Below, in pieces: positions 1 through 22,371 of a stretch of DNA of 64,000 nucleotides. Location: positions 20,939,934 to 21,003,933 of the forward strand of contig NC_049979.1 in assembly GCF_000003815.2 (NCBI RefSeq), given 5' to 3'. The stretch is from Branchiostoma floridae (taxonomy: Eukaryota > Chordata > Leptocardii > Amphioxiformes > Branchiostomatidae). The notes beneath the pieces are model-generated. The model searched no databases. It was given only the letters and a program-made list of their open reading frames with translations, and had not been told where the DNA came from. Both the position numbers and the translations under genes were made by a program. The number at the start of each line of letters is the position of its first letter. Position 1 is the stretch's first letter.

Positions 1-79
1 CAGTCATCCTGAAAGCACCAAAAATGTTCCAAGATAGTTGTCACAGATCATAGAATAAGCTTTTTTTATCTCTCTATAT

Positions 80-245
80 ATATGAAAAACGGAAATATAG
101 TTTTGGGTGTGGTTGTCTGTCTGTGTCTGAAGACAAAAGTTAAGGTCGATTTTGGGCCCCCTGGTATGTGACTTTGGTACTGCAGTAGATATTCTGTTTT
201 TTAATATCTTTTAACCTGGACATGCTATGATCTTGACTTCTTTTT
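80..245. repeat. Dispersed repeat fragment in the copy A intron
   Basis: This stretch shares an extended, diverged core with 5640-5900 and 16730-16950. The core has a TGTCTG-rich start, then blocks reading like AAGGTCGATTTT, a TTGGTACTG block and an ACCTGGAC block. Reverse-oriented relatives lie at 3980-4110, 15400-15620 and 26270-26420. It is a multi-copy non-coding repeat. I cannot assign a class, and no terminal repeats were resolved. Confidence 0.5.
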
Positions 246-281
246 AGCTCTGTCTTCCTTCTTGTATCTCCACACACACAG

Positions 282-1110
282 GGAAGACTTATCTTCGATG
301 AAATACATCACGTTGTGTGTGAAGGAGAGCCTGAGGCTGTACCCTGCCGTTCCGGAGATATTACGAGACGTGGAGACCCCTCTTACCTTCAGCGATGGGA
401 GGACCGTACCCAAAGGTAAGGGCGCGGTCACATAGGCCGTACGATGGTCGTACGGTTTTGGTGCAATAGGATTCTCAAACAGGCTGTGACAAAACCAACC
501 ACTGAGAGGGATCCAAAACGGTCTTTTGAAGTTGAACATATTGAACTTTACAAGACACGTACATGGCTGTTCTCCAAAATGCCCGGTGACTGAGGTACGT
601 CGATTGCACGACCCATGTGACCGCGCCCTAATAATGATAGGAAGTGCGACAATACGACAGACTTTGAGAGATTTACGTTTGTTGCCTCCACAGAAAACAA
701 ATCAAAAAGACAAGTTAACAAAGCCGAAGGTGCCATAGATAACAGCCATATGTTAAAATGTTCATTACCTGTTATCTCTGTCTCTTGCATTTCAGGATCA
801 CAAGTGTATATCAGTATGCGTTTTCTTCACCGTAACCCACGCATCTGGGAGAAACCCGAGGTATTTATAACTTATGATATTTATCTATATGTGGTTGCAA
901 ATTTTTGCTCTTTAAAAGCCAATCTATGCCAATAGCATAACGTTACGTTAGAATGCATCAGATATGTATGCATATATTCTAAAAGGTATGTTTCCTGTCT
1001 TTATTTCTCTTCAGGAGTACGATCCTCTGCGTTTTTCATCGGAGAACTCCAAGGGCAGACACCCGTACGCCTTTCTTCCCTTCTCAGCAGGCCCAAGGTT
1101 TGTACTACCA

Positions 1111-1182
<72 letters not shown>

Positions 1183-1609
1183 ACACACACACACACACAC
1201 ATCAACACACTCAAGCACACGTGCGTGCATACAATCACACAGACATATATATACGTACACCAACACTCACACTAACGCACTAACACATGTCTCTTTCTGT
1301 ACAACATGAAACTACTACACTATATATGAATGAATATAGCCAACTTGAAGGGTTATGTATTAACTAAGCTCGAGTTGTGAACAAATCACAAAATATAAAA
1401 TTTGTAACAAAATATGATGTGATTCTAGGAACTGTATCGGACAGCACTTCGCCATGAACGAGTTGAAGACAGCTGTTGCGCTCATCCTACAGCGGTTCAT
1501 TCTGACTCCTGACGATACCCTGCCGGAACCCTTCCCTGTAGAAAGGATGGTCCTCCGAGCCGATAGTCCGGGTCTCTACATCAAGATCACACCTTTTGAG
1601 GTGGAATAA
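282..1609 (+). CDS. CYP4F-like cytochrome P450, copy A (3' part only)
   Basis: This is the 3' end of a microsomal CYP4-family monooxygenase; relatives omega-hydroxylate fatty acids and eicosanoids in the ER membrane. Four exons are visible: 282-415, 796-860, 1015-1097 and 1429-1609 (stop TAA 1607-1609). All junctions are GT-AG and the phases match copies B-D. The first exon carries the K-helix ExxR (ESLR) and ends in a T-V-P-K stretch. The third and fourth exons together spell the haem signature FSAGPRNCIG with the axial cysteine. The product ends in a KITPFEVE-like tail, as human CYP4F proteins end near ...RVEPL. The upstream exons, including the I-helix, lie before the window, and bases 1-281 are intron. 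No lesion is seen in the visible part. A 209-bp MITE sits four bases into the intron at 416, and a CA repeat follows the donor at 1098. The subfamily assignment (4F versus 4V) is by memory of conserved motifs. Confidence 0.88.
417..631. mobile_element. Harbinger-like MITE at the intron 9 donor of copy A
   Basis: The element occupies 420-628 (209 bp). It has perfect 14-bp terminal inverted repeats, gggcgcggtcacat at 420-433 and its reverse complement at 615-628. The 3-bp TAA at 417-419 and 629-631 is the target duplication. TAA/TTA duplications are typical of the PIF/Harbinger superfamily. Copy D retains the unoccupied site at 32304-32306, which supports the boundaries. Related copies lie at 12878-13085 and 23290-23493. 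There is no coding capacity. Confidence 0.75.
1114..1200. repeat. (CA)n microsatellite, copy A last intron
   Basis: Nearly pure CA dinucleotide run starting 16 bases downstream of the splice donor at 1098. The same position carries CA repeats in copies B, C and D, so it predates the duplications. Confidence 0.97.
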
Positions 1610-2503
1610 GTGCCTAGTGGTCTGAAGTTGTTGTGGTCTGTAATTACTGACTGTCTGTACGATCGTATACACAACGGATTCAATCACAAGCAAGAGTTCG
1701 GAGATCCCATGAAATATTTTGAGCTTTTGGAATTTTTTGTTTTATCTCGACTCATGATTAAGCAAATAACTATAGCTAGCATAGTACTCTTTTTTGGTAC
1801 TCTTAAGTGTGAAAGTCCCTTTCGTTGGCAGAAATCAATGCTTATACTTTGTCATAAATCATGCAAATTTCTTCCAAATTTACATAACTTCTGCATATTA
1901 TGATTACATTCCACGCATCACAAAATCATTTACTGTTAAGGAATTATAGCACTTTAGCACTGATTATATAAAAAAAGCGATTATTTACATAATTGATACC
2001 TTTAATGTTCCAACTGACGTAAATTAGATATTTTAAAGCCCTAGTATGGAATTATAGAATTTCCTCGTTAATCATGCAAGTCCTAATCTGAATAATTTGA
2101 ATCCCAATGTATACAACCGTCTAAGTAACCTACATTCTGAATATCATGGAAATACGTCGTTCACTTCTCCTTAAAAGGTTGAATACACAGATTCATTTTA
2201 AGCCTTGCCTTCGTATTTTAATGTCGCTGACTAGTACTAACAATTTCGTGCATCCCAAAGTACTAGAATTCGACGGAGAAACAAATAAATACAACTCCTT
2301 CCAAATGATCATAGTAAGCTCTAATATTTGATACTCTCATGTGCAATGCCACGTTTATGATAGTGAGTTTATGTTCGCTGAACAAAAATCCAATTCATGG
2401 TATCATTTATTATCATATAGCCAGGCGCCGCGGACCAATCAGAAGGCCCCGTTCCACGTTGGTTATGACGCCGTAACACTTCGATTCCGGCCAGGCAGGT
2501 GCA

Positions 2504-2629
2504 AATTAACACCAGTGGTGTTAATTCATTTTGAATTAACACCAGTGGTGTTAATTCATTTTGAATTAACACCGGTGCTGTTGTTAATTCATTTTGAATT
2601 AACACCGGTGCTGGTGTTAATTCATTTTG
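2504..2629. repeat. Palindromic minisatellite, 4 units of 30-33 bp
   Basis: Four tandem units lie at 2504-2533, 2534-2563, 2564-2596 and 2597-2629. Each begins aattaacacc and ends ttaattcattttg. Every unit has a self-complementary core such as ttaacaccagtggtgttaa. Units 3 and 4 carry a 3-bp longer core. Confidence 0.92.
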
Positions 2630-3024
2630 ACCAATCAAAAGGAACGAAAGAAAGGTATATGCAGGCATTGGCCAATAAAAAGGAGCAAAACATATGCCGG
2701 AGCAGACTGCAAGGGGGAATGGCTCCTTCTGTTAACATTGATAATGAGTTTTGTTTTTCTAAAAAGCCTGCAATGTTTCGAATATTTTCTGTGGAAATTT
2801 TGGTTTCAAAATGCAATCTGTAATCTCCTTACATATGTATGTACCAAATGTGAACTTTCAGAAATTCGACAAAGGAATTCACACGTATAGTACCAAGGGA
2901 TCTATGCGTCATACAGGAATTTGCAAGTTTGGGTAGGCTATATGATAATAACGTTAATGCCCCGCCTTATCGTCGGTGTATATGGTGAGATAAGCCCTGG
3001 ACAGGTGCGATAAGCACCTCATAA

Positions 3025-3124
3025 NNNNNNNNNNNNNNNNNNNNNNNNNNNNNNNNNNNNNNNNNNNNNNNNNNNNNNNNNNNNNNNNNNNNNNNNNNNN
3101 NNNNNNNNNNNNNNNNNNNNNNNN
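3025..3124. other. Assembly gap (100 N)
   Basis: A run of exactly 100 N, the usual placeholder for a gap of unknown size. Confidence 0.99.
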
Positions 3125-4146
3125 CTTTATTAGCCTCCAACAAGCATTTCTATGGAGTACGGGGATCGTAGAATTCGGCAAAAAAAATCAGAAAATTGGT
3201 CAGGCGAGTCAATCCACGCTAAGGTTTCGAGGCCGACCATCTCCTCTGGTAGCAAAACGCCCCTTGCAAATTGTTTCCTAGCGTAGTCAGTCTGGTAGAA
3301 ACTAATCATTTATTGCGGTTACCGACTTTCTTTTTGTTCGCATGTTATTATCTTTTTAAACATGTTATTGTTTTATTCCAACGTCCATAGTTTCTCTTTC
3401 TATATGATATACTTAGCCGCTGATTTAAAATCTTTATTGAATTGTAATTGTATATTTGTAAGAATAGCACTTCATGATGTAAAGCGTGCAGTTAGAAAGT
3501 GTTCTCCTGTATGGTAGAGATACCGTCGCGAAAATACTGAGTCTGTTATACTAGCGGTTAACAACTCCAATCGGTATCGTTTTTAGTTCGAGTCCGCAAG
3601 AAATAACATCAGTTTCTTGTTAACATTTATGAATAAAGTTAATAAGACCATGTACGTTATGTGTGTCAGTTTTCTTTGTGTCAATAGTTCTTACCTCCCA
3701 CAACACCTCTCGGCCAATCCGCCCGTAGTGGTGCGGTCCAACTGGGTAACTTCGTATTATTGCACGAAATTCAGATAATTGCATGAGATATGCTGGCAAA
3801 TTGGGTGTGCAATTAAACGGCTTCTACTGTACTACTACCAACAAAGTTGATTAACAAAATGTTGTCACGGTTTGGTGTCATAAACATTTTAAGTTCAATT
3901 GAGATCTACAAATGAAAGATGAAATGATTTTTGACGGTATGAAGTTGTGGAACTCTCATGTTAACAAGCTATCAAAAATTCAAGACCACAGCACATCCAG
4001 GTCAAAAGATACAAAAAACGGAAATTCTGCTAAAATTGGCCTTGACCTTCATCTTCCCAACACAATACCAAATATCATCGTAATCCATCCAGCCGGAAGC
4101 AGACAGGCAGACAAACAAACACAACCCAAACTAATTATATCTCAAT

Positions 4147-4338
4147 TTTTCATGGAGATATTGTTGAGCCAGCGTTTAAAAGAGACGTGTTCTTTGTGTA
4201 AACAAACGCTACCTGAGTATTTGCACTGCGGAATACTTATTTGACTGGCCCACTAACCATGTTGACCTTTGTAACTCTAACCCTTGGCGCATTGAACCAT
4301 CGAGGTCAGCATTGTGTGTTGTAAGAAGACGATGTACG
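4147..4338 (+). promoter_or_regulatory. Conserved 5' flank of CYP4 copy B
   Basis: About 190 bases upstream of the ATG are strongly conserved with 15629-15821 and 26440-26632, whereas farther upstream the copies diverge. The block probably holds the promoter and 5' UTR. It contains TGACCTTTG (4263-4271), a nuclear-receptor half-site with DR1-like extension; vertebrate CYP4 genes are known PPAR/HNF4 targets. No clear TATA box is seen. Function is inferred. Confidence 0.45.
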
Positions 4339-14187
<9,849 letters not shown>

Positions 14188-15628
14188 GTGCCTGGTGGTC
14201 TGCGGTTGTAGTAGTCTGTCATCAGATACTGAAGTCAATCACAAACAACAGTTCGGAGACCTCATACCTCCACATGAAATATCAAGAGCATTTGGATTTT
14301 TTTTGCTTCACCTCGTCTCATTCATTATGCACAAAACTGTAGCTAGCACATTACTCTATGTTGGTACTCCATAGTGCGAAAGTCCTTTTCTCTGGCAGAA
14401 TTCCACATTTACATTTCATCATAGATCGTGCAATGTCACTTTTGATTGAATTACACGCCTCACAAGAATGGAATTATATACTAGTAAGGATTTATGGCGC
14501 TTTTGTATTGATTAGGAAAATAAAGTCAATCCTGTCTTAGCGACCACCTTTGCATAGTAACTACCTGGTCATTGCGGTCACTTTTTGTAGGTCCCTTGGA
14601 TTTTTCACATTGACATTAAGAATTTACCGCATGAAGAAATAGACTATAGCGGCCACCTGTCCAACGCGACCACAGCCACACGATTTCCGGTCCCGTGGAT
14701 ACAGAAACACTGGCTACCGCGACCATACGGCGGCCGTATGTCAGCCTGCACCGAGTTTAAAATCGTAGTTTGCGAGGATTTAGAGTTCCTGACATGGTCA
14801 TTTTGGCGGTAGCGGAAGGTACGTGTGAACGTTAGAGTACAAGTCTTTGTCGGTGAATTTACCAACATTCCGCATGACAAAATCAATCATTTTCGGTAGA
14901 TTTAACTTTAGAAGGGTCAGTTGAATTTTGAGAAGATCGATTTGAGACACTACTCGGTGAGAAAGAGTGGGTACTGAAATTAACTTATTGCTCTTGGTTA
15001 ATTGATCAGCACCTGTCTATAGTGGCCACATTTCTCGAGTCCCTTGAGTGGCCGCTATAGACAGGTCCGAATGTAGATAATTTTACATGATTGATACATT
15101 CAATGTTCCAAATGCCGTAAATTAAGTACGTTACACTTATTAAAGCCCTACTATGGAAATGACCGGAAGTATATAATTTTCGTTAATTATGCATATTTAG
15201 TCCTAATTTAGATAACTTGCATTTCAATGTATACACCCGTCTAAGCTAGCTACATCCTGAATTTCTTGGAAATCCGTCGTTCCTTTGTTCATTTCTCCTT
15301 GAAAGATTTGATACACAGTTCCAATTGCATTGTCGCTAACTAGTACTAACGATTTCGTGCATCCCAAAGTACTAGAATTCGACAGAGAAACAAATAGATA
15401 CAACTCAAGACCATAGCACATCCAGGTCAAAAGATGCAAAAAACGGAATTTCTGCTTCAGTACCAAGGTGACGTACCATGGGGTCAAAATTGACATTGAC
15501 CTTCATCTTCCCAACACCTACTGACATACCAAATATCATCGTAATCCATCCAGAGGTTCTTGAATTATGCTGATTACAAAAATCCGGAAACACAGACAGA
15601 CAGACAAACAAACGCACAGACACACCCA
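14188..15628. other. Intergenic region between copies B and C
   Basis: 3' flank of copy B with an AATAAA at 14519-14524, a candidate poly(A) signal. From ~14530 to 15070 lies a repeat with diverged inverted ends reading like CCTGTCTATAGTGGCCAC. Its last ~55 bases (15010-15065) can fold on themselves. At 15400-15620 there is a dispersed-repeat copy in reverse orientation to 5640-5910. No gene is seen. Confidence 0.6.
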
Positions 15629-15821
15629 TTTTTCATGGATATATCATAGAGCCAGCGTTCAGAAGAGTCGTGTTCTTTGTGTGAACGTAACGTTACCTGA
15701 GTATTTGCACTGCGGAATACTTGTTTGACTGGCCCACTAACCACGGTGACCTTTGTAACTCTAACCCTTGGCCCATTGAACCATCGAGGTCAGCATTTTG
15801 CTTGTGGAAAGTCGTTGTACG
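15629..15821 (+). promoter_or_regulatory. Conserved 5' flank of CYP4 copy C
   Basis: Matches 4147-4338 and 26440-26632. TGACCTTTG lies at 15747-15755, preceded by GGCCCACTAACCA. It probably holds the promoter and 5' UTR; inferred from conservation only. Confidence 0.45.
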
Positions 15822-16729
15822 ATGTCGCCTGACAACGCTTCCAACATCCTGGGTTTCCTCAGCCGACATGTGCTCACCACGGCCCTGTGGTGCGCTGCTG
15901 CTCTCTGCGTGGCTGTGCTGCTGAAGGGCACGGCGGCTGTGGTGCGATCTCTGCGGAACCTGTGGGCCCTGGAGAAGGTTTTCCCCGTCCCACCGGGAGC
16001 ACACTGGCTGCTGGGGCACCTGGTGCTTGTGAGTGGACTGGGACCAGTAGGGGAAGGGCTGGTTATGACAGTTTCCGCTTTCTTTTTCACTTGTTGCCAA
16101 GCTGAAAATGTTCCAAAAATATTATTCATTTTATTTTTCTAGTCAAAATTCTTGCTTAGTTAACACACCCGTTGTCAGGAATACCAGCATTTAGTCACAA
16201 AGCTCGATACATTATCAAAACGTAACATGCTCGCTCTAATTTTTCCCATGGAGCGGCGGTAAAAGGAATGACCGACAACCACTCTCAACCACATGATTTG
16301 TCTCCCCAAATGCAGGAAATTGCACTTTTGAGTGATCCAAAATCCTAGTTTTCAGAGAGAACAAGTCCAGACCCCCATAGAATGCGTGCGACTTTCTAAA
16401 TAGCGCCCCAGTCACACTCTGGGCGTTCGGCAACAATTTGGGCAGCACTGATGGACTAGGGATGGCGGGAACGCGATTCTAACTTGTTCTTGTCCTGATT
16501 TAATTAGACCCATGTGAAGTTGGGTTGAAATTTTCACACAAGCTACAGCAACAGATGCTTCTGTGTGTTTTCTTTGAATATGACGTCAACAATTACTGCT
16601 TCTCGGGTTGCTTCTCGGGTTGCTTGTATCAAGTCGGCAATGTCTTCTGTATACTCATAAAGGCCAGCAATTATTATCTTCATGAAAAATGTTGTTTTTT
16701 TTTGTGTGTGTGTCTTTCTGTCTGTCTTT

Positions 16730-16955
16730 CTGTCTGTCTGTGTGTTTGTATTTCTGGATATTTTGACTAACATAACTTAAGACCTGAAGAACCTCTGGGT
16801 GGATTGTCATGATACGTGGTAAGTGGACAGGGACTGGAATGACAAAGGTAAAGGCCGATTTTTGACACCTTGGTATCAAACCTTGGTACTGCAGCAGAAC
16901 TTTTTGTATCTTTTGTACCTGGACTTGCCCTGGTCTTGATAGTTTTGTAGCAGAT
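16730..16955. repeat. Dispersed repeat copy in copy C intron 1
   Basis: Counterpart of 5640-5910, with the same order of conserved blocks after a TCTGTCTG-rich start. Confidence 0.55.
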
Positions 16956-18069
16956 AGCTTGTTGTATGGGAGGTAAGTGTTAATCGCTGTTGTGAAGATA
17001 GATCGAACCCCCATGCTTTGCCTTTGTGAATACCCCGCAATAATACCCGCATGTGTACTTGTCATCTTTGTAGTAGGTTGAGTGAAATAACTCAGATCGT
17101 TTGGGCAACATAAACTAGTGTGGCACACACAAACAAAGTAACTTAATCATTCTATTAAAAAAAAACATGCAAATAATGCCAAAGAAATGCTGATCTTACA
17201 TGGTAGTTATTTCTGTTATTTTAATGTCAATTGCAAAATCATAGCAGCAACACATGTCTACATTACATCAACAAATCGTTTTTAAATTCAAGTATAATTC
17301 TTTGTTTTAGTTTTTTACTGGTAGGGGGTTTCGACTCACGTCCACTGTGTATACATACGTAATTATCTATTTATTATTGTCCTGTATAATTTATATTTTC
17401 AATTCTTGTAAAAGTGGCGGCGCTAATATAAGTTGAATGTAACTTGAGTCCGCCGTCACTTTGTCCTCGTCCGTTTATTTTTACATGTATTTCAATAAAA
17501 AACAACAACCTTCAAACCCACTCTCTTTACAGCTAAGACAAAGTGATCGTCTCAAATATGAGAGAATGTCGGAATGGTTCCGACAATATCAGCAGGGTTA
17601 CATCTTCAAACACAGTGCAGCGATGGGGCGACTGATAGTAACCCATCCAGACGACGTGCGCGCGTTACTGAGGCGGACAGGTCTGAATGCATGTAGTTAC
17701 CTTGAAGCTTCGCTAAAGGTTATGTTTTCGGTAGCGTTTGTGTGTATGTGTGAGTGTGTCTACGTAGCATACCTCCAGAATGTATTGATGGATTGTCTTG
17801 ATATAGGGTAAGTGGTATAGGTTTGGGCCCTCTAGCGGCTTCTTTTTAGAACTGCAGGGACCCGTTAACCCTATCTAGACGGGGGAGGGGGATAAAAGTG
17901 CCTGAGCCAACTTTGACGTTGTATAACTGCTGAAAGGCGTGTACTACGACTGATTTCAGTTTAAATAATGAGATTTCATGGTTTTATTGGTAGACCACAC
18001 TTGTTTATCTATATCATTAACATCCTATGCAATCTTAAGTTACAATCATAATTGAATATTCATAATTTA

Positions 18070-18500
18070 TGCTAATTTGATGACGTCATGGGTCAAAATC
18101 CAAGATGGCGGACATTGTCATTAGCAACAGTAAAAACATGTCATTTTTACTCAAATTCCGTCAAAATCTTTTATTTTTTTTACAAAACACATTCATTTGA
18201 ACCATTTTAGTCCACTTCTATTGGGTTTGGGGGTTATATGCAGAAAAAAAACGTATTTTAGAAAATTCAAGCTTGTCGATCCAAGATGGCGGACAAAGGA
18301 CGTCATTTTTTGACGTCATATAGGCGTCAGGGTCGTCGTCATTGGCAACAAATGACTTGGCAGATTTAGATACCAATATGTTAGCCTTCATAGTCAACCT
18401 TTTGTTTATTACCTGTACGTATAGCGGAAATTCCATATTTAGACGGTTTTAGCCAAAAATATGATATTATGACGTCATAATTACGTCACATTACGTCATA
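18070..18500. repeat. Intronic block rich in CRE and YY1-type motifs
   Basis: Within copy C intron 2, TGACGTCA occurs at 18080-18087, 18311-18318 and 18470-18477, with further TACGTCA-type near-matches at 18482-18500. CCAAGATGGCGGAC occurs near 18100 and at 18281. Copies B and D lack this block, so it is an insertion, probably a repeat. Binding is not shown. Confidence 0.5.
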
Positions 18501-19543
18501 ACGATACCAAAATTCTAGAAAATATAAAACTTTTCGAGTACATCATCCCCTCCAAATTTGGTGATCGTAACCCATGCCATTTTGAAATTACGAAGGGGGG
18601 GGGGGTCAAAGGAGCCCCCGGCCCCAGGTATCCCAAAAAAGCCCGGTCTAGATAGGCTTAAGGGTCAGATTTTGAAAGGAAATAGCTGAACAAATGGGTG
18701 ACAAATCGTCATGATTTTTGTTATGTAGAGAGTTTAAGTGATGCTTCCTATAGTTGAATATCAATTGTGCAAATCGGAATCTAATTTATATAATTAATGA
18801 GGAAATTGTCTATAAATCTGCTCTGTTCCATTATAGGCATATTGCAACATGTGATATTTGCAACTGAGAAAGAGAAGAATGTTGAGATATTATGCAAATA
18901 AAGATCTAATTTGTATAATTAATGAGCAAATCTTATAATACCACTGTAGTAAATGGCTGGAATTTCTTACTTGTGGCATTTGGAAGTTATGTACAGGTGA
19001 ACACAATTGAACATTAATTATTGAAAATTAATCCATGCACATTAAGAACTTATTTGCATAATCAATGACAAAAACAATTAATATACTAATTGTAAAGGTA
19101 AATCATTTAGCGAAGGTATGGGGTCGCGGAACTCTAGTTTAATGACATGAACTTCTAATTGGTATGAAGTTTATAGTTATCGTACTGACAATGAGCATGT
19201 TATGCTTGCCCGTGTGTCCATGTGTTGATGAGTGCGTGTGGGCGTGCAGTTTCTATATCTTCCGCCAGACAGCCCGGCGGAGTTATAAAGTTTACTATCT
19301 TTGATTGTCTTGTTTTCCTTTGATTTCCACAGACCAAAAGCTCGAAATCTTCTACGGCATATTGAGACCATTCCTTGGTTCGTGAAATTCAATTTTTTTA
19401 TACGAACATACATTTCATTTCTTTCGATTGCATCAGTTTAGTTTATCAGTCTATGAGTTGTTGAACACCTATTGGGCTGCTCAACTTTTAAACACAAGAG
19501 CGGACGAAATCGTTATGTCTGCATCTCTGACTCTTGTGATTGA

Positions 19544-19687
<144 letters not shown>

Positions 19688-22371
19688 TAGGTTTAGAGTT
19701 AATGTTACAAAGACAGTAACATTAGACAAAGACAGGCTATATAGATACGGATACAGATACAGGAACAATATTAAAACTGTCAGCTGATTGACCGTCTTCA
19801 AATCTTTTAGATGTCAAACCGAAAACACGTCAGCTTAAACTAGAATTCCAGGACTTCCTATCTTCGCAATATGATGTTTCCCTACACAACGATGAAACAA
19901 ACAAACACACCCACAAATGAACCCAACCAGAAATGGCACGGAAAAGTCAGTAATACTTGTTTCAATAAGGTTTTCAAAACATAACCTTTTTTAAGTACTA
20001 CTACGTCACTAATTAACTCCAAGGATCGCTAGGACGACGCGTGTCTGGTTTATAAATCAAAAGTGGTGCTAAGTGATTTTTTTCAGGTTTCACATATTAG
20101 TCCAAACTCTACACACAGAATAACTGGAAAGATCTGAAGCCTGGGTCGTCCATTGACGTGTTTCACCACATGAGTCTGATGACGTTGGACAGCATGCTGA
20201 AGTGTACACTCAGCCAAAACACAAACTGCCAGACCAGGTGGGGAGCTAAATCCGGCTTGTAACAGACAATAGCTTAAGTACACTTTATGGCACCTGTAAC
20301 GTGTTTTCTTTTTACAGCTCAAGATGTGGTTAAAAAAAGACATAGATCGACATTTTCAATGGTCTTAGACTCCATGTGTAGCGAGTAAGGCTTTTTGCTA
20401 TCAACCGATGTCGTGATCTAACGTGGTATATGCTCAGCTTTAGTCCATGATTTGTTCAATTTTACGTGTATGATGTAAACGTATTTATTTTTTGCTGGCG
20501 CCAGTACGTCCCATGTGTTTATTTATGTATGTATATGATAAATGTGTCTATTTATCGTTAACTCTACATTTTCAATCGCTAGGAAAACCAACGACTACCT
20601 CTCTTCCATCCACGAACTAGCTGAGCTTACAGTACAGAGAGCCAAGTCCATTGTTTATCTACTGAGCGACTTTGTGTATGGCCTCTCGCCTAGTGGAAGA
20701 AGGTTTTGTCCCCTTTTTATAATATTGATTTGGTACTTTGGAATATCAAACAATAAAAAGGCTACATTTTCACCTGTATCTACACGTTAAGAATTGTTTT
20801 AAGGAATACGACGCTATAGAAAGTGTATTTCTCATGTATTTTGCTAACTTGAATCGAGTCAAATCCTATATTTGTCTCTCACTCGTTCTACATGAACTAG
20901 AGACTGTAGATGTCCACATACATGAAAAGTATTCTCAGTCAGTAACTTTTATTGATGATGTTGAAAATACATTATTAGAAATAATGCATTTACATCCATA
21001 CATTTACATCCATACCTAGATATAAAGCCGCATGTAACATTGTCCACAAACATTCAGCAGAGATAATTCGCCAACGGAAAGACACTCTGAAGGAACAGTC
21101 TGATGGAGACAGTGCCAAGAAGTATCTGGACTTTCTTGACATTCTGTTGAGGGCAAAGGTGCGTACTTTGTGGAAACATTTGTGGTGCGTACTTTGTGAG
21201 TACCTTGTCTGAATGTATCTGTTGTATTTTTGATAACAATATAATTATAAATGGCAGCAATTGCAGTTGTTTCTACCTTCAAATGTTACGGTACAATTAT
21301 CTTACAAACTTAGAATTGTATCAGTGAAATTGCGACATGATGCAGTAGAGAATCATAGACATGTATATACAAAGCCATCTGCGCTCAAAGTCTTCCTACA
21401 TCAAGCGAAACGTTCCAGGATGAAGATGGTAACGGCCTGACTGATGCTGAGATCCGTGACGAGGTGGACACCTTCATGTTCGAGGGACACGACACCACAG
21501 CCAGCGGGCTGGCCTGGACCCTGTACTGTCTGGCTCGTCATCCGGGACATCAGGAGAAGTGCAGGAAGGAGGCACAGGAAGTGCTGCAGGGGAGAACGGA
21601 AGTGACGTGGTGAGGGACTTAGCACATGTATAAACTGATGTGAGAATAAAAGGCAAACTATTTTTTCGATTCAACTCAGGTATGCACAACCAAAACACAA
21701 GACAAAGGAAGAACGTAAGATCAGTTAACTCAAAATCAAACCAACGACAGGTTACAATAATATGTAGGGATTCCCGTACTTGAAGTCCTTATGATTTCAT
21801 GCATTGGAAATGTCATTGCCATATTTAAAAGCCTCATTCACGCAGATTCTATAAATAACCGGTCACCCCAAACTACATGTATTGTTTGCGCTTCCTTGTT
21901 AACCTTTTTTCTATAAATTCAGTTGTTTCTCCGCACTTCTTTTAGCTCTGGTATGACTAAGTTACGTTTGAACACCTTATAGCAATTCTTCAGGTGATTT
22001 TTCTTTGCATTTTGACCCTGTTAGTTTCTTATCCAACAAACATGGTTAACTATAAGTTTGTGTTACTTTTATACTATAGATATGTTGTGTTCCAAAAAGT
22101 AAAAAGGAAAACAATCATCCCGAAATGTTCCAAATAAAACATTCCAAGATAGGTATCATAGATGATAGAAGAAGCTCTTTATTAGCACGGTCGTCATTCG
22201 ATATTCATCTATTTCCTCACACACAGGGAAGACCTACCGTCGATGAAATACATCACGTTGTGTGTGAAGGAGAGCCTGAGGCTGTACCCTGCGGTTCCGG
22301 AGATATTACGAACCGTGGAGACCCCTCTTACCTTCAGCGATGGGAGGACCTTACCCGAAGGTAAGCTTAAT

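Larger units (their letters stand above)
1610..4146. other. Intergenic region between CYP4 copies A and B
   Basis: No gene is recognised. The region is AT-rich. It contains a palindromic minisatellite (2504-2629), an assembly gap (3025-3124) and a dispersed-repeat fragment near 3980-4110. Blocks at 3125-3290 and 3660-3750 are diverged copies of 25350-25490 and 26155-26245 between copies C and D. The intergenic DNA was therefore duplicated along with the genes. Confidence 0.7.

Noticed and set aside
964-1309. Long His/Thr-rich and Cys/Val-rich open frames over the CA repeats (also near 13500-13870 and 23850-24230)
   Set aside because: They are translations of (CA)n microsatellites inside introns and have no coding support.
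2341-2890. Open frame with repeated F-E-L-T-P-V-V-L-I-H
   Set aside because: It is the translation of the palindromic minisatellite; the repeat unit is nucleotide-level and 30 or 33 bases only by chance keeps a frame.
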